Shown here: positions 1-13,314 of the stretch, in pieces
Numbering within the stretch: position 1 is the first letter of the stretch
How the letters are laid out: every line of letters begins with the position of its first letter
Origin: Protonemura montana
Lineage: Eukaryota > Arthropoda > Insecta > Plecoptera > Nemouridae
Reading direction: 5' to 3'
Assembly: GCA_947568835.1 (NCBI GenBank)
Contig: OX387607.1
Coordinates: 12,415,701 to 12,479,700, forward strand
DNA: 64,000 nucleotides
Made by a program: the position numbers and the translations under genes
Notes under the pieces: model-generated
Database searches by the model: none
What the model was told of the DNA's origin: nothing
The model's input: the letters and a program-made list of their open reading frames with translations, nothing else

Positions 1-37
1 CGGCCCGCCTGACTGGGAGAACACTGCCGCAGTTAAG
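1..37 (+). CDS. Probable 3' end of an upstream exon of the 5' gene (partial)
   Basis: Positions 2-37 read as an open frame (GPPDWENTAAVK) ending AAG directly before a good donor, gtaggg, at 38. Most exons of the next gene also end in frame on AAG|gt, so phase 0 fits joining to the exon that starts at 461, after the acceptor gcccggacag. If so, the gene starts left of the window and the ATG at 434 is not its start. Only 12 codons are visible, so this is an inference from splice signals and phase. Confidence 0.4.
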
Positions 38-99
38 GTAGGGAAACGACACTTGCAGTTGTGGTTTTGTGATCTTGAGCGATAGACCTGATTCATTCA

Positions 100-243
100 A
101 ATATCGTTTAGTCAACCTCATTTATTTGATTACGTTTACTTGACCATCGTTCAGTCGACTATCATTAATTCGACCATCGTTCATTCGACCATCATTCATA
201 GGAACATCATTCATCCGACAATCATTCATTCAACCTCATTCGA
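100..243. repeat. 15-bp tandem repeat (minisatellite)
   Basis: About nine degenerate copies of a 15-base unit. Positions 143-232 give six exact 15-base periods of the type accatcgttcattcg, and 100-142 two more plus a 13-base variant. Because 15 is a multiple of 3, one frame stays open and yields a repetitive 60-residue ORF, which I treat as a by-product. It probably sits in the first visible intron of the 5' gene. Confidence 0.85.
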
Positions 244-460
244 AGGCCCAGGGGATAGCCTGTGTAGGAGCTGGGATATTTTCTTGTACTTAATGATCTG
301 GCATACGAGTTCATTTGGATAGTATATTGCTACAATAAACTTGCATAGTTCCGATCAGATAATATCACTTCATGATCAGAAAAAGAAAACCCTTTTTGTA
401 AATCCACATACCAGGCTCCCTGGCTTCTGAACGATGCTGATTGCCCCATTGCCCGGACAG

Positions 461-3400
461 ATGGAGGAGGAGTCCCCGCCTCCCAGCCCTACCCCTAACG
501 GAGAAACAGGGTCGGGGGCGGCTCCAGGGCCGGCCAAGACCCTGACGACGCGGCGCAGTGAACTCGAGCTGCTTCTGAACAGCGACCCGGTGCCCCCGCC
601 CCTCTCCCTCCCCACTGCCGCCCCCGCCATCGTCGACGAGGAGCTGCCAGACGCCAGTAGCCCGCGCACGGACTCAAACTGCAACCTGTTCTCTGTCAAG
701 GTGAGCCGTCAACCTCTCCGTCCAGCCGTCTCGACAGCATGGATTGGTGAAGGAATCGTGTTTTTTGGGTCTTAAGCCAGGTGTGCCCTTGGTGCTCTTC
801 AACAGGAGTAGGCTGCGTGCTAACACCGGGTTTCCCTACCTCCCTTTCTGGATAGGTTAGGTTCATCATCATCCTCATCTTTACACACTCATTCACCAAT
901 GCTATTAAACCAGTGCCACGTGACCTGTCAAAGCAGTGCATTGTTCTGCTGAAGAGGGTTCACCGCTAAGAATTACTATCAGTAAATACATTTTCTTCTA
1001 AAATATCAAAATTTTGTAAGAAATGTTTTGTAGTCATAGTAACATCTTGTGAAATTTTGCCCCATGACCGAAAAACTCCGCCTTGCAGGGTAAGCGCGGC
1101 AAGGCGCGCACGGAGGAAGACGTCGAGGCCGACTGGGAGGCGGGGTCAACGGTCTCGACTCCGAGCTCTCGGAATGCTGATGACGCCGACGATGGGGTCA
1201 GCACCGACTGCGAGGGCCGCGATGTGCGCCGTTCGCAACGCTCGATGATACGCAAGTCGCGGGCGGCGTTGCTACGGTTGGCACCCGGCAAGCGAGCTAA
1301 CGAGGAGGAAGAGCCGGCACCGCCACCGCCCAAGGTGGGTCTGCGTTCAAAATACCCGGCTTATCATTGATTTTAGCCAGTGAAATTCTTTCAGAGATTT
1401 TTGGTTTTCACTGGATATTTACATCCACAATTCTTTTCTTTGAGACCATGCAATTAAAACTTGTGTATGGTTTATCATAATTGGTGTGAAACATTTTATT
1501 TATTTATTTATTTTCATAACTTTGACATGCATTTCTTTCATTATCAATGGTATCGGTTGTTGCTATCTTATTTGAATATTGCTAAGTTTAGCCTTAATTT
1601 CTTTAGAGGTTTTCGACTGTGGTAGAACCGCACCTCCCGGCAGATTATTCCACAAACCTCTGCGGCTAAACAGTACTTTCCGATTTAGTCTTTATGTTTA
1701 TTATGGCCGTCCACTGCCATTTTAAACAAAATTATAATAAAGTCTTGTCCAGAGTCATTAAACTTAGGTTGTATCAGTTTTATATTTCATGAAGTCTCAT
1801 TACTCTGTCGAGATAAGTTATGCCACAAAGACAGTTCGAAATGGAAAGTGATTCACAAGACTCTTAACGATGTTTTCTTGAACACTTTGGTTGGTGGCTT
1901 GCCTGCTAGATCATTGTGAGCAGCACTGTTGTTAAGTCGGGTAGCAGAAGTTATCTAAACGTATTTGTGACAAATAAAGTTGCGTAGCTTCTCTTGAGAT
2001 TTACTTGATTGAAGAGTGCCCAACCAGAAATAAGAGGTCCCAGGTACGTATCTCGGTTTGGCTGTACATTTCCCCTTGTTTTGCTTCTATCCCTTTTCAA
2101 CATTGTTTTGAAATCTGAGACCAATGTCTAACCGCGCACGATGCTTTGCCTGGCAGGTGGAGACTGTGGCACCTCCACCGCCTCCCGAAGAGATCATCAA
2201 GGCGCCGCTCGAGCCACACGATCCTCGTGCCGAGGCCAAACGTTTGTCAGACGACGCCAAGCGCAGACGCATCAAGTCGCTGTCCACGCAGGTAATTCAA
2301 ATGTGACTTTCAGTTAGAAGGAAGATCAACACAGTTCGATGCAGTTAGATTACAACTATTATGTTTGGTTTTACCTCGTGGTTTTACTTCTTGGAGATCC
2401 GTTGGACTATTCAAATAAATACACTAATTCATATCTTTGAAAGGGTGTGTTCAGTTTGTTCAGATGGTTAAAGTAACACCTGCAAAAGGTGGAGACCGGT
2501 GTCCAATTCCCAGATTGATTACACATGTTTGAGAAGGTGCAGAGTTCATAATAACAAAATGCCAATTGCAAGAATTCGCAATTAAAAGAAGAATTAACTA
2601 ATATCACGCTTGGTCTTTGCCTGCTTAGGACATCGTCTCGTTGGTGGACAAGGGCCTGTTCCCGGGCAAGGCACGCCGAGCGTCCGACTTTGGCGCCGTG
2701 AAGCTAACGGTCGGTGCCGGCTTCACGCTCCCCGCCAGCTCCAAGGGCAAGCTGAAGCTGGTGGCGGCAAGCATCCGCAAAAACGCTCCGCTCAAGCTGG
2801 AGAATGGCGCACACGGCCCCAGCGTCGCCTCGGAGAGCAGCAAGATACCTTCGGAGCTGAGCGTGGACGCTGGTCACGAGGACATTGGCGAAGCCTCAGA
2901 GCCGCCACCACCGCCCCCCGCTACGACGGAGCTTGCAGTGACCTCTGCAGAGAAGGTGTGTACACCCGGTGACGTTTCCGTGCTGAAGACGTTGGCAGAA
3001 CTCTTTTGGTATATAGTTCGTTTGTTGTTTGTTTTGTTCGGTTGTTCTTTTGTGTTCGTTCGCTGGTCAGTTAGTGACAGGCCATCTTACCGACAACCAG
3101 CTGTGTTTCTCTTGTCCTAGCAAATTTATTCTGTCAATCGGTGTATCTATTTTTACTATTCAAATGTCATAATAATAAAAATAACTAATTTATTATTAGG
3201 ATTCCTAACAATAAAATACTCTCCCCATTGCAAGACCATCGAATTTAAATAAGATTTCAAGACCGCATCTTGAACTTGGGAGTCTTAATTTGGATTCTTT
3301 ACGATGCAAGACAAGGCTTTGGTAAAAATCATCAGAATTGGCGACTAACATGAAGTTGGTACTCGGGGGTTGGGAAATTTCTCATCCTGGTCTTTAGGAA

Positions 3401-6400
3401 TTTGGATTTTGGATTGAGATGCTTGGGTGGATGTCCTTGCTCTTAACAGTCCATTCAAAGAAATACCATAATACTTGATAACATCCAATGTAGGCTAGGT
3501 TGGCAAAAAAGTTGACTGTTGTATTTGGGTTTCAGTAAAACTTTGCATGGAGTTTTGAAAGTGATGTCGCATGCAATCACTTTATGATTGCTTGCACTCC
3601 TTCCCGGACCCAATAACGTGTTACCAATGACCTGACCACAATCTGCAATGCTGACCCTTGACCCTGTCTCTGCAATTGCAGCCCGAGTCGCTCCACGAGC
3701 CCGGCTGGGAACCAATGGAAGCCGCAGTGTCGGACGGCCAGACTCAGGTCGGCGAACTCGACAACGGGGACGTGGCGGAGAAGCTGCGCGAGATCTCGAT
3801 GCGGTTTGAGGCCGATGTTGACATTCTGCCGTCCCTCAACATCAAGGGCGGCGACTCGGTTCCCGACGAAATCGAATTCAAGCCGTTGGTTAGCGCAGCG
3901 GGCGACGTTGAGAAGACACTGGAGAATAAACTCGTGGAGAAGCCCTTAGAAAAGAGTCGGGAAAATAAAATTGGGGTGAAGACAGTTGAAAAAATTCTGG
4001 TTACAGCTGTTGAAAAGAGTGTGATACAGAGAACTGAAGAGCAGCCAGTGGAAACTATAAGTGAAAACAATGTCGAGATGAAAGCAATCGACAAGACAGT
4101 TGACAAGGTTGCTGAGAAAATCACGGAAAAACTGGCTTCAATCGTAGCTGAAAACGTGGAAGTAGCAGCGATGAAGGTCGACGACCCCTCTCCGCTGTTG
4201 GATGCTGATACGGAAGCTGTGGTCGTCAAAAAGGCTGATAAGGCTTTGGTAGATGCGAAGCCTGATGCGACGGAAATGGAAAAACAAGCAACTAAGTCGA
4301 CTGGAACGGCTGACAAGACTGCAGACCAAGGTTAGTAGATGACAATGTTGGCCAGGTCGGAGGATGATAGCCTTGTTGGAGTTTTGATGAATCGCGACTT
4401 TTGAGCTAGACCGGTGTGACTGCCATATTTTTCGATTCATATTATTTTATAGTCCCAGTCTATTTAATCGTATTGCAGTAAAATAACAAATAAAAATGTC
4501 TAGCTGTGATGTCAGGAACACTACTTTCCTAAAGACTGGCATATTTATCTGCACCTAATTACTATCTGTCGAGCCAACTTTGTCACACAATGCTTCACAC
4601 CAAACTTTCCCCACAAATCCAGACAAATCACCCGACAAATCGAAAGACGTCTCCGAAGTGCAGCCTGAAACGTGCGAGAATCCAGAGGCGGCAGCAGATG
4701 CCAAGCTGTCAGCGGTGGACTCTTTGACCGCCGAGCAGCGGGCTGCCAAAGAATCAGTGCTGGGAGCGTTAGGCCTGCAAAGCCTGGAGGCGGCAGCGCG
4801 GGCCAAACGGGCTACGCCTGCCATGCCTCGGCCAGTCGTGCCCGGCTACACAGGCACTCTCAAGGCCGTGATCAAGCTCCAGCGCCCGCCCGAGAAGCGC
4901 ACTCGCACCTCCAAGATGAAGCTCAATGTCGGTGGCGACAAGAAAGCCAAGCGAGATAAGGAGACGCACCTGAACGGATATCAGTACTCCATCTGCAAAG
5001 AGGTACGGCAGGCGTTCTTCATTCGTAATCCAAAGAAAGCTGAGCTGTCTAGCGGTGTTACAACAGTAACTCCGGATGCGATTGATGATGTTAGAATAGC
5101 CTGATTGAAAGTGGGACTTTTTTTCAATGCTAGAGTTTGAATGCTAATTGAATTTAAATAAATCTGGGGTACAATCACTTTGAACCATAAAGTCTGTGTT
5201 ATCAAAAAATGGACTATTTTCTGTGACTTTTCACTGTAGTATTTTTTTTCATGAGTTATTGAGTTGATAATGAAAATAATGTGCACTTCAATGTGTTTTG
5301 AAATCTTGAGTTAGTCAATGCAATTGCAGCTCTATGTAACCGGTATTGGGAACGTAATGAATGAGTTAGAATTCCTATGTCACTACGATGCCACAAACGC
5401 TGAACCTGCCTCTATTTGGGGCGGTACCCAGCGCGTTTCAGCAACGGCGACTTGTCACCCCGCCTGTTTCAACGTCAGCATTATTTTCCGTTGCAGGCGA
5501 TGCCGGCAGACGAGAATTTGCCTGGGTGCGGCGGGGCTGCTGGCTTGCCCGCCGGGAATGGAAATCGCAAGTGTTTGAAGCCACCTATTTCTTTCCGTTC
5601 ATATTTTGGTTTGTTTTTATTTCTCTCCGCCCGCTTACTAGACCTAGGTCTCTGACGCAATCCACCCCGTTATCAGCGGGCACTGTCTGAATTCGTAATT
5701 GTAATTTAAAAAGAAAAATCTTGGAACAAGGGTTTTTAGTTTTGATTTCTGAGATGCTCGTTGTGTTTTTTTACCTTGACATAAGTGCTAGATGCAATAT
5801 CAACTTGGATTTTGAATGCTGGGTGCATTCAACCTACATGACTAGATTGATACACTTTTTTAGCCATTACATTGATTACAATGATTACTAACACCAACTA
5901 AAGCTGGCTTTAAAGTAAAGTACAAAACATTAAAATTAATTATTGGAATGGTATTGACTATGTAGCTTTTAAAATCCAGTTACACACATTTTTTGAGGGA
6001 AAGGGGGGCCCCCCTTATCTAGCACTTATCATTTGGTTGGTTTCAATGTAATTATCAAGTTCATGGGAATTCTGAAATTCTGTGGCAAGCAAAAGATCCA
6101 AGAGTTTGGTCCCCTTGCAAGTAGCGGTGTGGGTTGCGTCTGCGGCAAAAAAACTTGTTTAACAAATCGGCCGATTAATACGTTTGTTTGCCCGTAATCA
6201 GCATCACTCTCTCTGGCCTGTCTAAATTTTGAAAACTGCATTCTTGCACTGTCGGTTTCGGACTTGGTTGACGCTAACCAGCCCCTCTAACAGACTAACA
6301 TGACACGAGCTTGCATCTGCGGGTGATCTCAGTCGGAGAGAGGAGCCGAATTTTGGAGCAAAGAAGTGCAGGCTGCATATCTGTGTTGTTCTTGGGTCAC

Positions 6401-9400
6401 TATTTTGCCTGGTTTGCAATCAAGACTCAGGGGCCCCAAGGTTAAAATTGGTGACATCTAGCTAGTGACTGGTTCATCTGTGGCATTTGAGAGGGAATTG
6501 CAAACCCAGGTGGCAAAAGGTCTTCAAGATAAGAAACTAATTATTTTGCTCCAAATGTGTGGAAGAACCCCAAGACTGAGGTTTCCTGTTTGGTTGGGAA
6601 ATGCAAGTCGTGGGTGATGGCAAGACTTTGATTAGACTTTCAGTGGCTCAATCTGCTCAATGATGGGTGGGGATTCTGCTCAGTGATGTAGAATGCATAC
6701 TTCTGGTGGATTTTCTTAGTGTATTAGTTTGATATGATACATATTTGAGCGTAAATAGGCCCCCAGATAATAAAAGTAAATTTATTTAGACAATGTTTAC
6801 AGACTAGCGGTGCAAAACGTAAGGTAGATGGAACCTTTATGACAGTTGACATTTTCCAATATCAGAATAAGATACTGTGGGCGTAGTTTCTTTCGGTTTC
6901 CTGTTAAACTTACGATTTGTGACAAACATCTTGTAGTCAAGGACAATTTTTGAATTATTGTGGTTGAAATTCCTGACTTTCCAGTTTTATTCTTCCAAAG
7001 TGAAGAAAATATCAAGGTACTTTCTATCCGACTCCTAAAATATCACCACAAAGTAGCTCAAAATGAGGACCTAACTATTTTGAGATGGCATAACATACAT
7101 ATCTTGATGTTAAAAATAGATGCAAAACATTTAACTTTTTTTTTTCGTGTTTATGTAGTCAGCTTAACGACGGGAATGAGTATTTGAATCAGCATCCGAG
7201 CACATGACCAGATTGAGCCACTGATTGTGTGGATAGTGGATCCTGTTGACCATTTTTTTAGCTAATGGGGATCGGTTGTGACTTAGCTTCAGCTGCTTTG
7301 AACTAGACGAAATTCATCCACTATCCACGTGTATGCAAAATTATCTGTTCGAAAGAGAAAGCAGATTTTGTAGCAAAGGCTTTTAAAGTGATGTCTGTGT
7401 TTGTCATATGAGAGGAAACTGTCAGATTAAAAGGTTTCCTCCCTCGGGTGCATCACAGACTGGCCGTTGTCTTTTCCGAATCAAAAAAACTGCTCGTCTC
7501 GCTTGCAAATTGACTTCCCTATGTGCGTTCGAGCCCCACCTAACCTTCCCGCGTCCCGATTCAGACATCACGTCAAACCCGGCGCTGTTCGCCGAGCAGC
7601 CACCTTCCGCTGAGGACGTTGACCCTGCGAGCGAATCGGCGGAAGCCGGCGGACCGACGGAAGAGAAGGCCAAACAGAGCCTGGTGATACCGGAAAAAGC
7701 GTCGTCGTTTTCGATCCACCCCGGCCGGCTGTGCTCAGACGTTTGCAGCTACTGCTTCGGCAAGTTCGGCTCGTTGGACACGCCGTGCCACATAGCGCAG
7801 CTGCGGGGTAGCGACAAGCAGGTCAACATACTTCAAGGTGGGCGTGATTGTTATGTTGTTTAGCATCGGCTTTTGATGTTTGTTTCTACAGCCATACACT
7901 TTAAATCAAATGGAATTCAATGGGTGCAGGTTTTTATAAAATTCAAGAGTAATTAAGATTAAATTTATTAGGTCCATAGCTTAAATTTGAATGTTTTGAG
8001 CTATGCTTAGAGCAATTTGTCCAACAATGCAAACAAGAATCAGAAAAATAGGCTGAGGTAGGTAAAATCTTTTTTTTCATCCAAATCACCCCAATGCCAA
8101 CTGCTTGCATATTTTCCTATTTGCCTAAAGTCCTTGTGTGCATCCTGTTGATAAAAGCAGTTTACAAAATCAAAGTCCCTTTTTTGCTGGTTCTAAGAAC
8201 TTTTTGTATACCAATCGAGTGCGCAAACTAACCTTGCCTCGCGTTCCCTCCAGCCGAGCTGCACCTGACGGCCGAGTCGTGCTTGTGCGATGCGTGCTAC
8301 CGGCACGTCGACCGCAAGGCCAACTGCCCGGCGTACCGGGAGAAGGCTGCCGGCAAGGAGTCTCTGAACCTGGCGCGGAACCGGCCCACCACCGCGTGCT
8401 GCGTGCAGGGCTGCCAGCAGCCGGCAGAGCACCACGTCAGGAGGAAGTGGCTGAACAAGCTCAAGCGCAGCATCGCCAAGAAGGTGGGCACTTGGCTTGT
8501 TTCTGTCCACTTTGTTAGGCTGCCATAAGGATGGTTAAATTAATTGGCGTGGTGGTGTAAGGAAAGTGAGAGCATCGCACCGTAATCTAGAAGATGAAGC
8601 CGAGGGAAATCGCGTTTATGTTTGGGCGGAAGACAAAGATCACAAACTTTCTAAAAAAAAATGCTTTCTTCTAAACGTACTATAATTCACTCTTCTACCT
8701 ATCGTCGTAAATGTCTTTCTGCTGGAGTTACTTTTGGAAATGGTTATACGGTCAAGAAATTGGGCTCGAGGCTAGTGATCTTTAATTCAGTATTTTAATG
8801 ATTGAGATAAATTCAATTGGCTCCAATGTGCTTAGCCACTTTTGCTGCTTAGCCAAGAAAGTAGCTGTCAAACATCGAGAAAAGGTTTCCCTCGACTTAA
8901 TTCGCTGCGCACCGCAATTTAAAATTCCAAATTAAAATTGTAAGCCTTTAACAGCTTACCCTCGCTTGGTTTCAGGTGCCCGTGTCCAGCAACAAGCTGT
9001 CCCAGCACACCGCGCTACCGCTCTGCGCCCAGCACTTTGCCTGGGTGGACCTCTACATGGCGTGTGGCATCTGCCGACGACGGCTCACCTGCAACCAGAT
9101 GTACCCGCTAGGTCCAGAGGTCGGTCAGGTCAACGAGCAGCTCGAAGCAGATCGTGTGCCTGCGCATCTCACCGAGAAGGTAGGCCGGCTTTTGCAATGA
9201 CCTTTAAGCTGGTATATCTTGTCTAGGTTATAATAATAATAATGGTTTTATTAGCAACTTGGGATTAAACACAATAAGTGAATTGCACTGTCTGGTGGTT
9301 ACTATACAGTTTTACAATTTTACAATTTTGGCAAGTTCATTGAATGACATGCTATTCCTTAGCCTAGCTCCTCTGCCAAGGAGTGAGTGGCGTCCTAATA

Positions 9401-12400
9401 CCTGGTTTATCTGATACCTGAATCCTTTAGTGAACAAAGCAGAGTTCTAGCTTTATGCCCAAAGTAAAAAGACAAGTAGCCAATGACAGGTAGTGTTTCC
9501 AGATTTGCAGATGGTTTTTAAGGGTTTTTTTTCTTTAAATCTAACCAAATTTGTCCCCAGAGAAGCGTAAGGTCTGCTTTGTAGTCTGGCCCTTAAAGGC
9601 CATCAGTGTAAATATGCAGGATACATTGGATTGCGTTTTCTATGGCATGGCTCGACTTAAACCCATTGATAACGATATTGTGAAAAAAGATATCGCGCAA
9701 CAACTTGGATGAAATCTTATTCAAATTGCAAAAGCTTGCAATGCGCAGGGTATCTTAATATTATAAACACTAACCGTCTCAAAAATTGATGCCCAAACGG
9801 AAACACGAAAACTTTTCGAAAAATGGTCATAAATGGCCATTAGGATGGGTTGTTATTTGCCACCAAACTCCAGACTGGTTCTGTTGAGTAGAGAGGTTGG
9901 AAGGATTGTGGTACTGTGACAGCTTTACTTGCCTGTCTTTTAAATCTCTCTTCAGCAAGGATAATTGGACAGGAGAATACCAGTGCCCAGCACAGAAACA
10001 GTCTCTGTGGCCCTTCTGTGCTACCTAAGAATGGCAGTCATAAACCCTGTCATTACCTGCTCACACAATGATGCCATTTGACACCACATATTAATCACTA
10101 GAATTCTCGTGGAGGGGTTCAAAAGAACGTGCTCGTTTGCCGGGGGAACTTAATCAAATGGTCATGCTTTGGTGCATGACCAAATCGTGCCGCCTCAGAG
10201 TCTGTTTGCTGACGTCTGTTCCACCCTTGACAGGTGTTCCTGTGCAAGCTGTGCCGCTACTACTCGCAGCTCATCGTTAAGCACCCAGACCGGTCACGCC
10301 TCTCCGGCAGCAACAAGATGTTCTACGAGAGCTATCGCAAGAAGTGAGTCGCGTTTTGTGTCTGCCTGTTCTAAATTAACTGTGTCCCAGAGAAAAAAAT
10401 CAGATGTGCTCAAGGTGCTCATCTGGTGGGCCGTTATTTAAAAAAGTGTTTTCAAAAGAATGCTCCTATTTGTGCAAATAGGTCATTGCAGTTGTGACAT
10501 TTTGCCCGTAAACCATTAGCTTTATGAGTTAAATAAGAAACCCACGCACTAATGGTAACTATCCTTTCTGCCAACAAAATCAAAAGGTGCTAGTAGGACA
10601 AGCAATTTTATTGTGTTTTTTTTTTTGGTATATATTTTCGAAGGTGGATTTACTATGCTCCCTCTTATGGCAAAAAAAAGGCTGGGCTTAATAATTCTAC
10701 TTCCTCTTGCGAGATGGACAGTTGCAATATTCCTGACTCCCTCTTCCCAAGTGGACAACGTCTAATACCGTCCCCTTTTTGCGTCAGGATCTTCCACAGC
10801 CTGGATATAGAGGTGCCCGCTGAGCCAGCCCCTGCGGAACCACCCACCAAGCGACGTAAGAAGCTGCCGCCTCCTGCGCTGCTGCCATTGGTCGACGAGG
10901 AGCTCCGACTAGACAGCCCACCCCCTCTAGACCTCGGCGACATGCTGGAGACGCAGCTGACGGAAGACTCGCCAGCAGAGGATATACCGGCTGCTGTGAC
11001 GGTGAACAGCAAACCTCGAGCCGTGCCAAAGGTAGGCAACGTTCAGGCTAAGTTTTCCATTTCGTGACTATGTATTGTTGGCACAGGTATTCCGGTCCCA
11101 GCTTAAATTCCTGTGCCAAACCCCTGCTAAGTTTTATGACATTCTTCTTACCTACAAGCTGGAAGAGTAACGACTTCTAAACTACTAGGAGCAAATTTTT
11201 TTTGCATTGCTGTTCTCTCAAACTTTGTCTGTAAAATTATTTTACAATTAACAACCCATATCCTTACTGATATGGGTTAATACTTATTACTTACATACTA
11301 AATTAGTCAGGAAGGCCTCAAAACCAGAAAGGCAGTGGGGTTAGAACAATTTTGTGCACTTTGGTAGAGGAAGTGTCCCAGCATATGCCTAGAGTTGATG
11401 TGGGAAACCATAGAAACCACAATCAGCTCGGTTATGTTAAAAGACCGTACATCTCTTATCTCGAACGTTTTCTGCTGTCCAGGCGTTGCCCTTGCTGCCA
11501 CCGTCACTTGCCGAGATCGGCGTGACCGCGCACGCCGACTTCTCGACGGCGCGCACAGTACGATCTGACTCGGAGGGTGCGTGGGAGCGGTGCAACTTCA
11601 CGCTTCAGTACGACGTGGATTCGCGGGCTGCGTTTGAGCGCCTCCGCCGGCCATACGGCTCGCAGTCGGCGTTCTTCAAGCACTTGCTGACGCTGGAGCA
11701 GTACTGGCGGGCCGGGGAGCTCGTGCCGGCCGGACAGGCGCATTCCCGCACGCGGTCGTATCTCAAGAGCGTCTCGGCGCGAGTGCACAGCTTCCAGGTG
11801 TGTTCTCGGCTGGAATGCGTTTGACTCTGTTCTGGTGTCTACCTGGATAGAATCTTTTAATTTAATTAAGCTTTGTTTTTTGCAAATTATCATTTCAGTG
11901 TTGTTTCATCCCAACTGCTATTTGACAAGATTTTTAATGTTAGGTAATAAGAAATCTAATAAGGACATAGTATCTGGACATCATGATTCATGCAATAAAA
12001 TATAAATAATAATATCACTTGTCATCATTTAAAACTACTCAGGTTAAAGAATCTTGAACTCAATCTTCATGGTAAAAAAATTGGTCAGTTAAATACAATT
12101 TCAGGACATTTAAAAAAAAAAAAATTTTATATATTTTTTATATGACTGGTAAGTATAATACACTGGTTCAAGGTCTATTTAAAAGCAATCGGCTTGTTAA
12201 AATCTGTCAATTTACCACACAATTCATTGATCGTCTGGATGTCTCATCTCCCAGAGCCCTGACATTGAATCCTTCCAATCCTAACTCAACCGTTTTGTTG
12301 GTTCCAGGCTAGCGTTGTCCCTGTCCCTGTGACCGAGCTGCCGGCCAAGCGACGTACCAGCGAGGTCGGCCTGGCCCCTGCCGCTTCCACCTCCGCCACA

Positions 12401-13314
12401 GCGCTGCTCTCGCCAGGTTCATCAGCCAACCCGCTGTTCGTTTCGCAAGGAGCGTCCAAGTTCTCGGTGAATCCGGCCACTGGCGAACTGCTCGCCCCCA
12501 AGCGCAAACCAAACATCGTGCAGGTGACTGCCTTAAATTTTAACAAGTTGGAGCCAGTTTTAGATGGTGGCTTGCAGCTTCAGTTTCCCTAGGATGACTT
12601 CCCATAGTTGCTTCACATGGTTTACTCCTTTTGTAGTTCTGGTAAGATGGAATGGGTGACATGCTATAATTGCAACTGCAACCCAGTTTGACAAATTGCT
12701 GGATAATTAGTAAAACTTTTCATATGAATTTTAAAAAAATTTCCAATCGTGCCTGCAAAGTGAAAACCTCACATTCGGATAGTGCTAAGATTATTCATAA
12801 TCTTAACTTATTGCGGCATGGATGAAATACTTATCGTAATAACAAATATTACATGCTGATTCACAAAATTCCAACTGAACTTGAGCTAGTTTTATTATTG
12901 TCAATGTAGCATTAACTGCCTTAGAGGTTGTAGAGGACTAGTTAATTTTCTAACACCTTGCCAAATCCTGTCCCACAGGTAACGAAAGGCGGACAACCTC
13001 TTTTCCGCCTGGTGGACCCCACAAAGTCGCAAATCCGTGCACTGCAAGGCTACAAGCGCAAGGCCCCCGGCGCCCCCGTTGCCTCTGCCAACCCCAGCGT
13101 CCAGGGACCCATGATCTGCGACGTACGCTCGCTTGCTGCGGAAGCCTGGCCCTCGAAGGTTGCCATCACGCCGGTGAAATCTGTCAAGCGACCCAAAGAG
13201 GTTATCATCCTGCCGAAGGGCAAGGGCACAGTTGGTGGGCTGCCATTGTCACTGTCGAACAGTCTGGAGGTGTCAGTCAGTCCAATCTATCCCAAGGACT
13301 CGGTGAACAGGTGA
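461..13314 (+). CDS. Large proline/lysine-rich protein with cysteine-rich C-terminal half, unrecognised (multi-exon)
   Basis: I do not recognise the family. Exons: 461-700, 1089-1334, 2157-2291, 2629-2955, 3682-4330, 4623-5002, (5497-5608, weak), 7565-7837, 8254-8483, 8976-9179, 10234-10343, 10788-11031, 11483-11797, 12308-12523, 12979-13314. All have AG acceptors and GT donors with compatible phases. The alternative start ATG at 434 has an in-frame TGA at 428. The model gives about 1,340 residues. The N-terminal half is low complexity: acidic and proline-rich, then an EK-rich stretch of short repeats (VEKxVEK type) in exon 3682-4330. Exons 7565-10343 carry clustered Cys/His pairs (CSDVCSYC, CLCDAC, CCVQGC, CGICRRRLTC, CKLC), suggesting several zinc-binding knuckles. 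Many KR clusters (KRRRIK, KRRKK) and acidic patches suggest a nuclear, possibly chromatin-linked protein; that is inference. Codon use is GC-rich and uniform, which supports real coding. Confidence 0.72.
735..965 (+). mobile_element. 5S-SINE family, body and tail only
   Basis: This matches the body and tail of the 5S-headed elements at 48183 and 50655: the segment cccttggtg, then aacaccgggtttccctacct, then attcaccaatgctatta and cagtgcattg. The 5S-like head is missing (5' truncated). It lies in an intron of the 5' gene. Confidence 0.6.
1494..1513. repeat. (TTTA)n microsatellite
   Basis: Five near-perfect TTTA repeats in an intron. The following few hundred bases (to about 2040) look like degenerate retroelement 3' sequence, but I could not assign a family. 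Confidence 0.6.
2450..2520 (+). mobile_element. tRNA-like segment (possible SINE head)
   Basis: A B-box-like ggtgtccaattccc follows an anticodon-arm-like hairpin (cacctgcaaaaggtg). The A box is poor, so this is not a functional tRNA gene. It could be a decayed tRNA-derived SINE. Confidence 0.3.
5497..5608 (+). CDS. Candidate phase-fixing exon of the 5' gene
   Basis: The exon ending at 5002 leaves phase 0, but the exon starting at 7565 needs one carried base. An exon of 3n+1 bases must therefore lie between them. The best candidate starts after ttccgttgcag, is GC-rich (AMPADENLPGCGG, then NGNRKCLKPP) and reaches a possible donor at 5609 (ttttg|gtttgt), giving 112 bases. The donor is weak. A second donor at 5573 also gives the right phase. 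If neither is used, the frame runs to a stop near 5655 and this would be an alternative terminal exon. Confidence 0.4.

Noticed and set aside
100..243. CRISPR array
   Set aside because: Contiguous 15-bp tandem units without spacers, in a eukaryotic genome.
3744..4316. 190-codon minus-strand ORF (Ser/Thr-rich)
   Set aside because: It is the antisense shadow of the repetitive EK-rich exon of the 5' gene.
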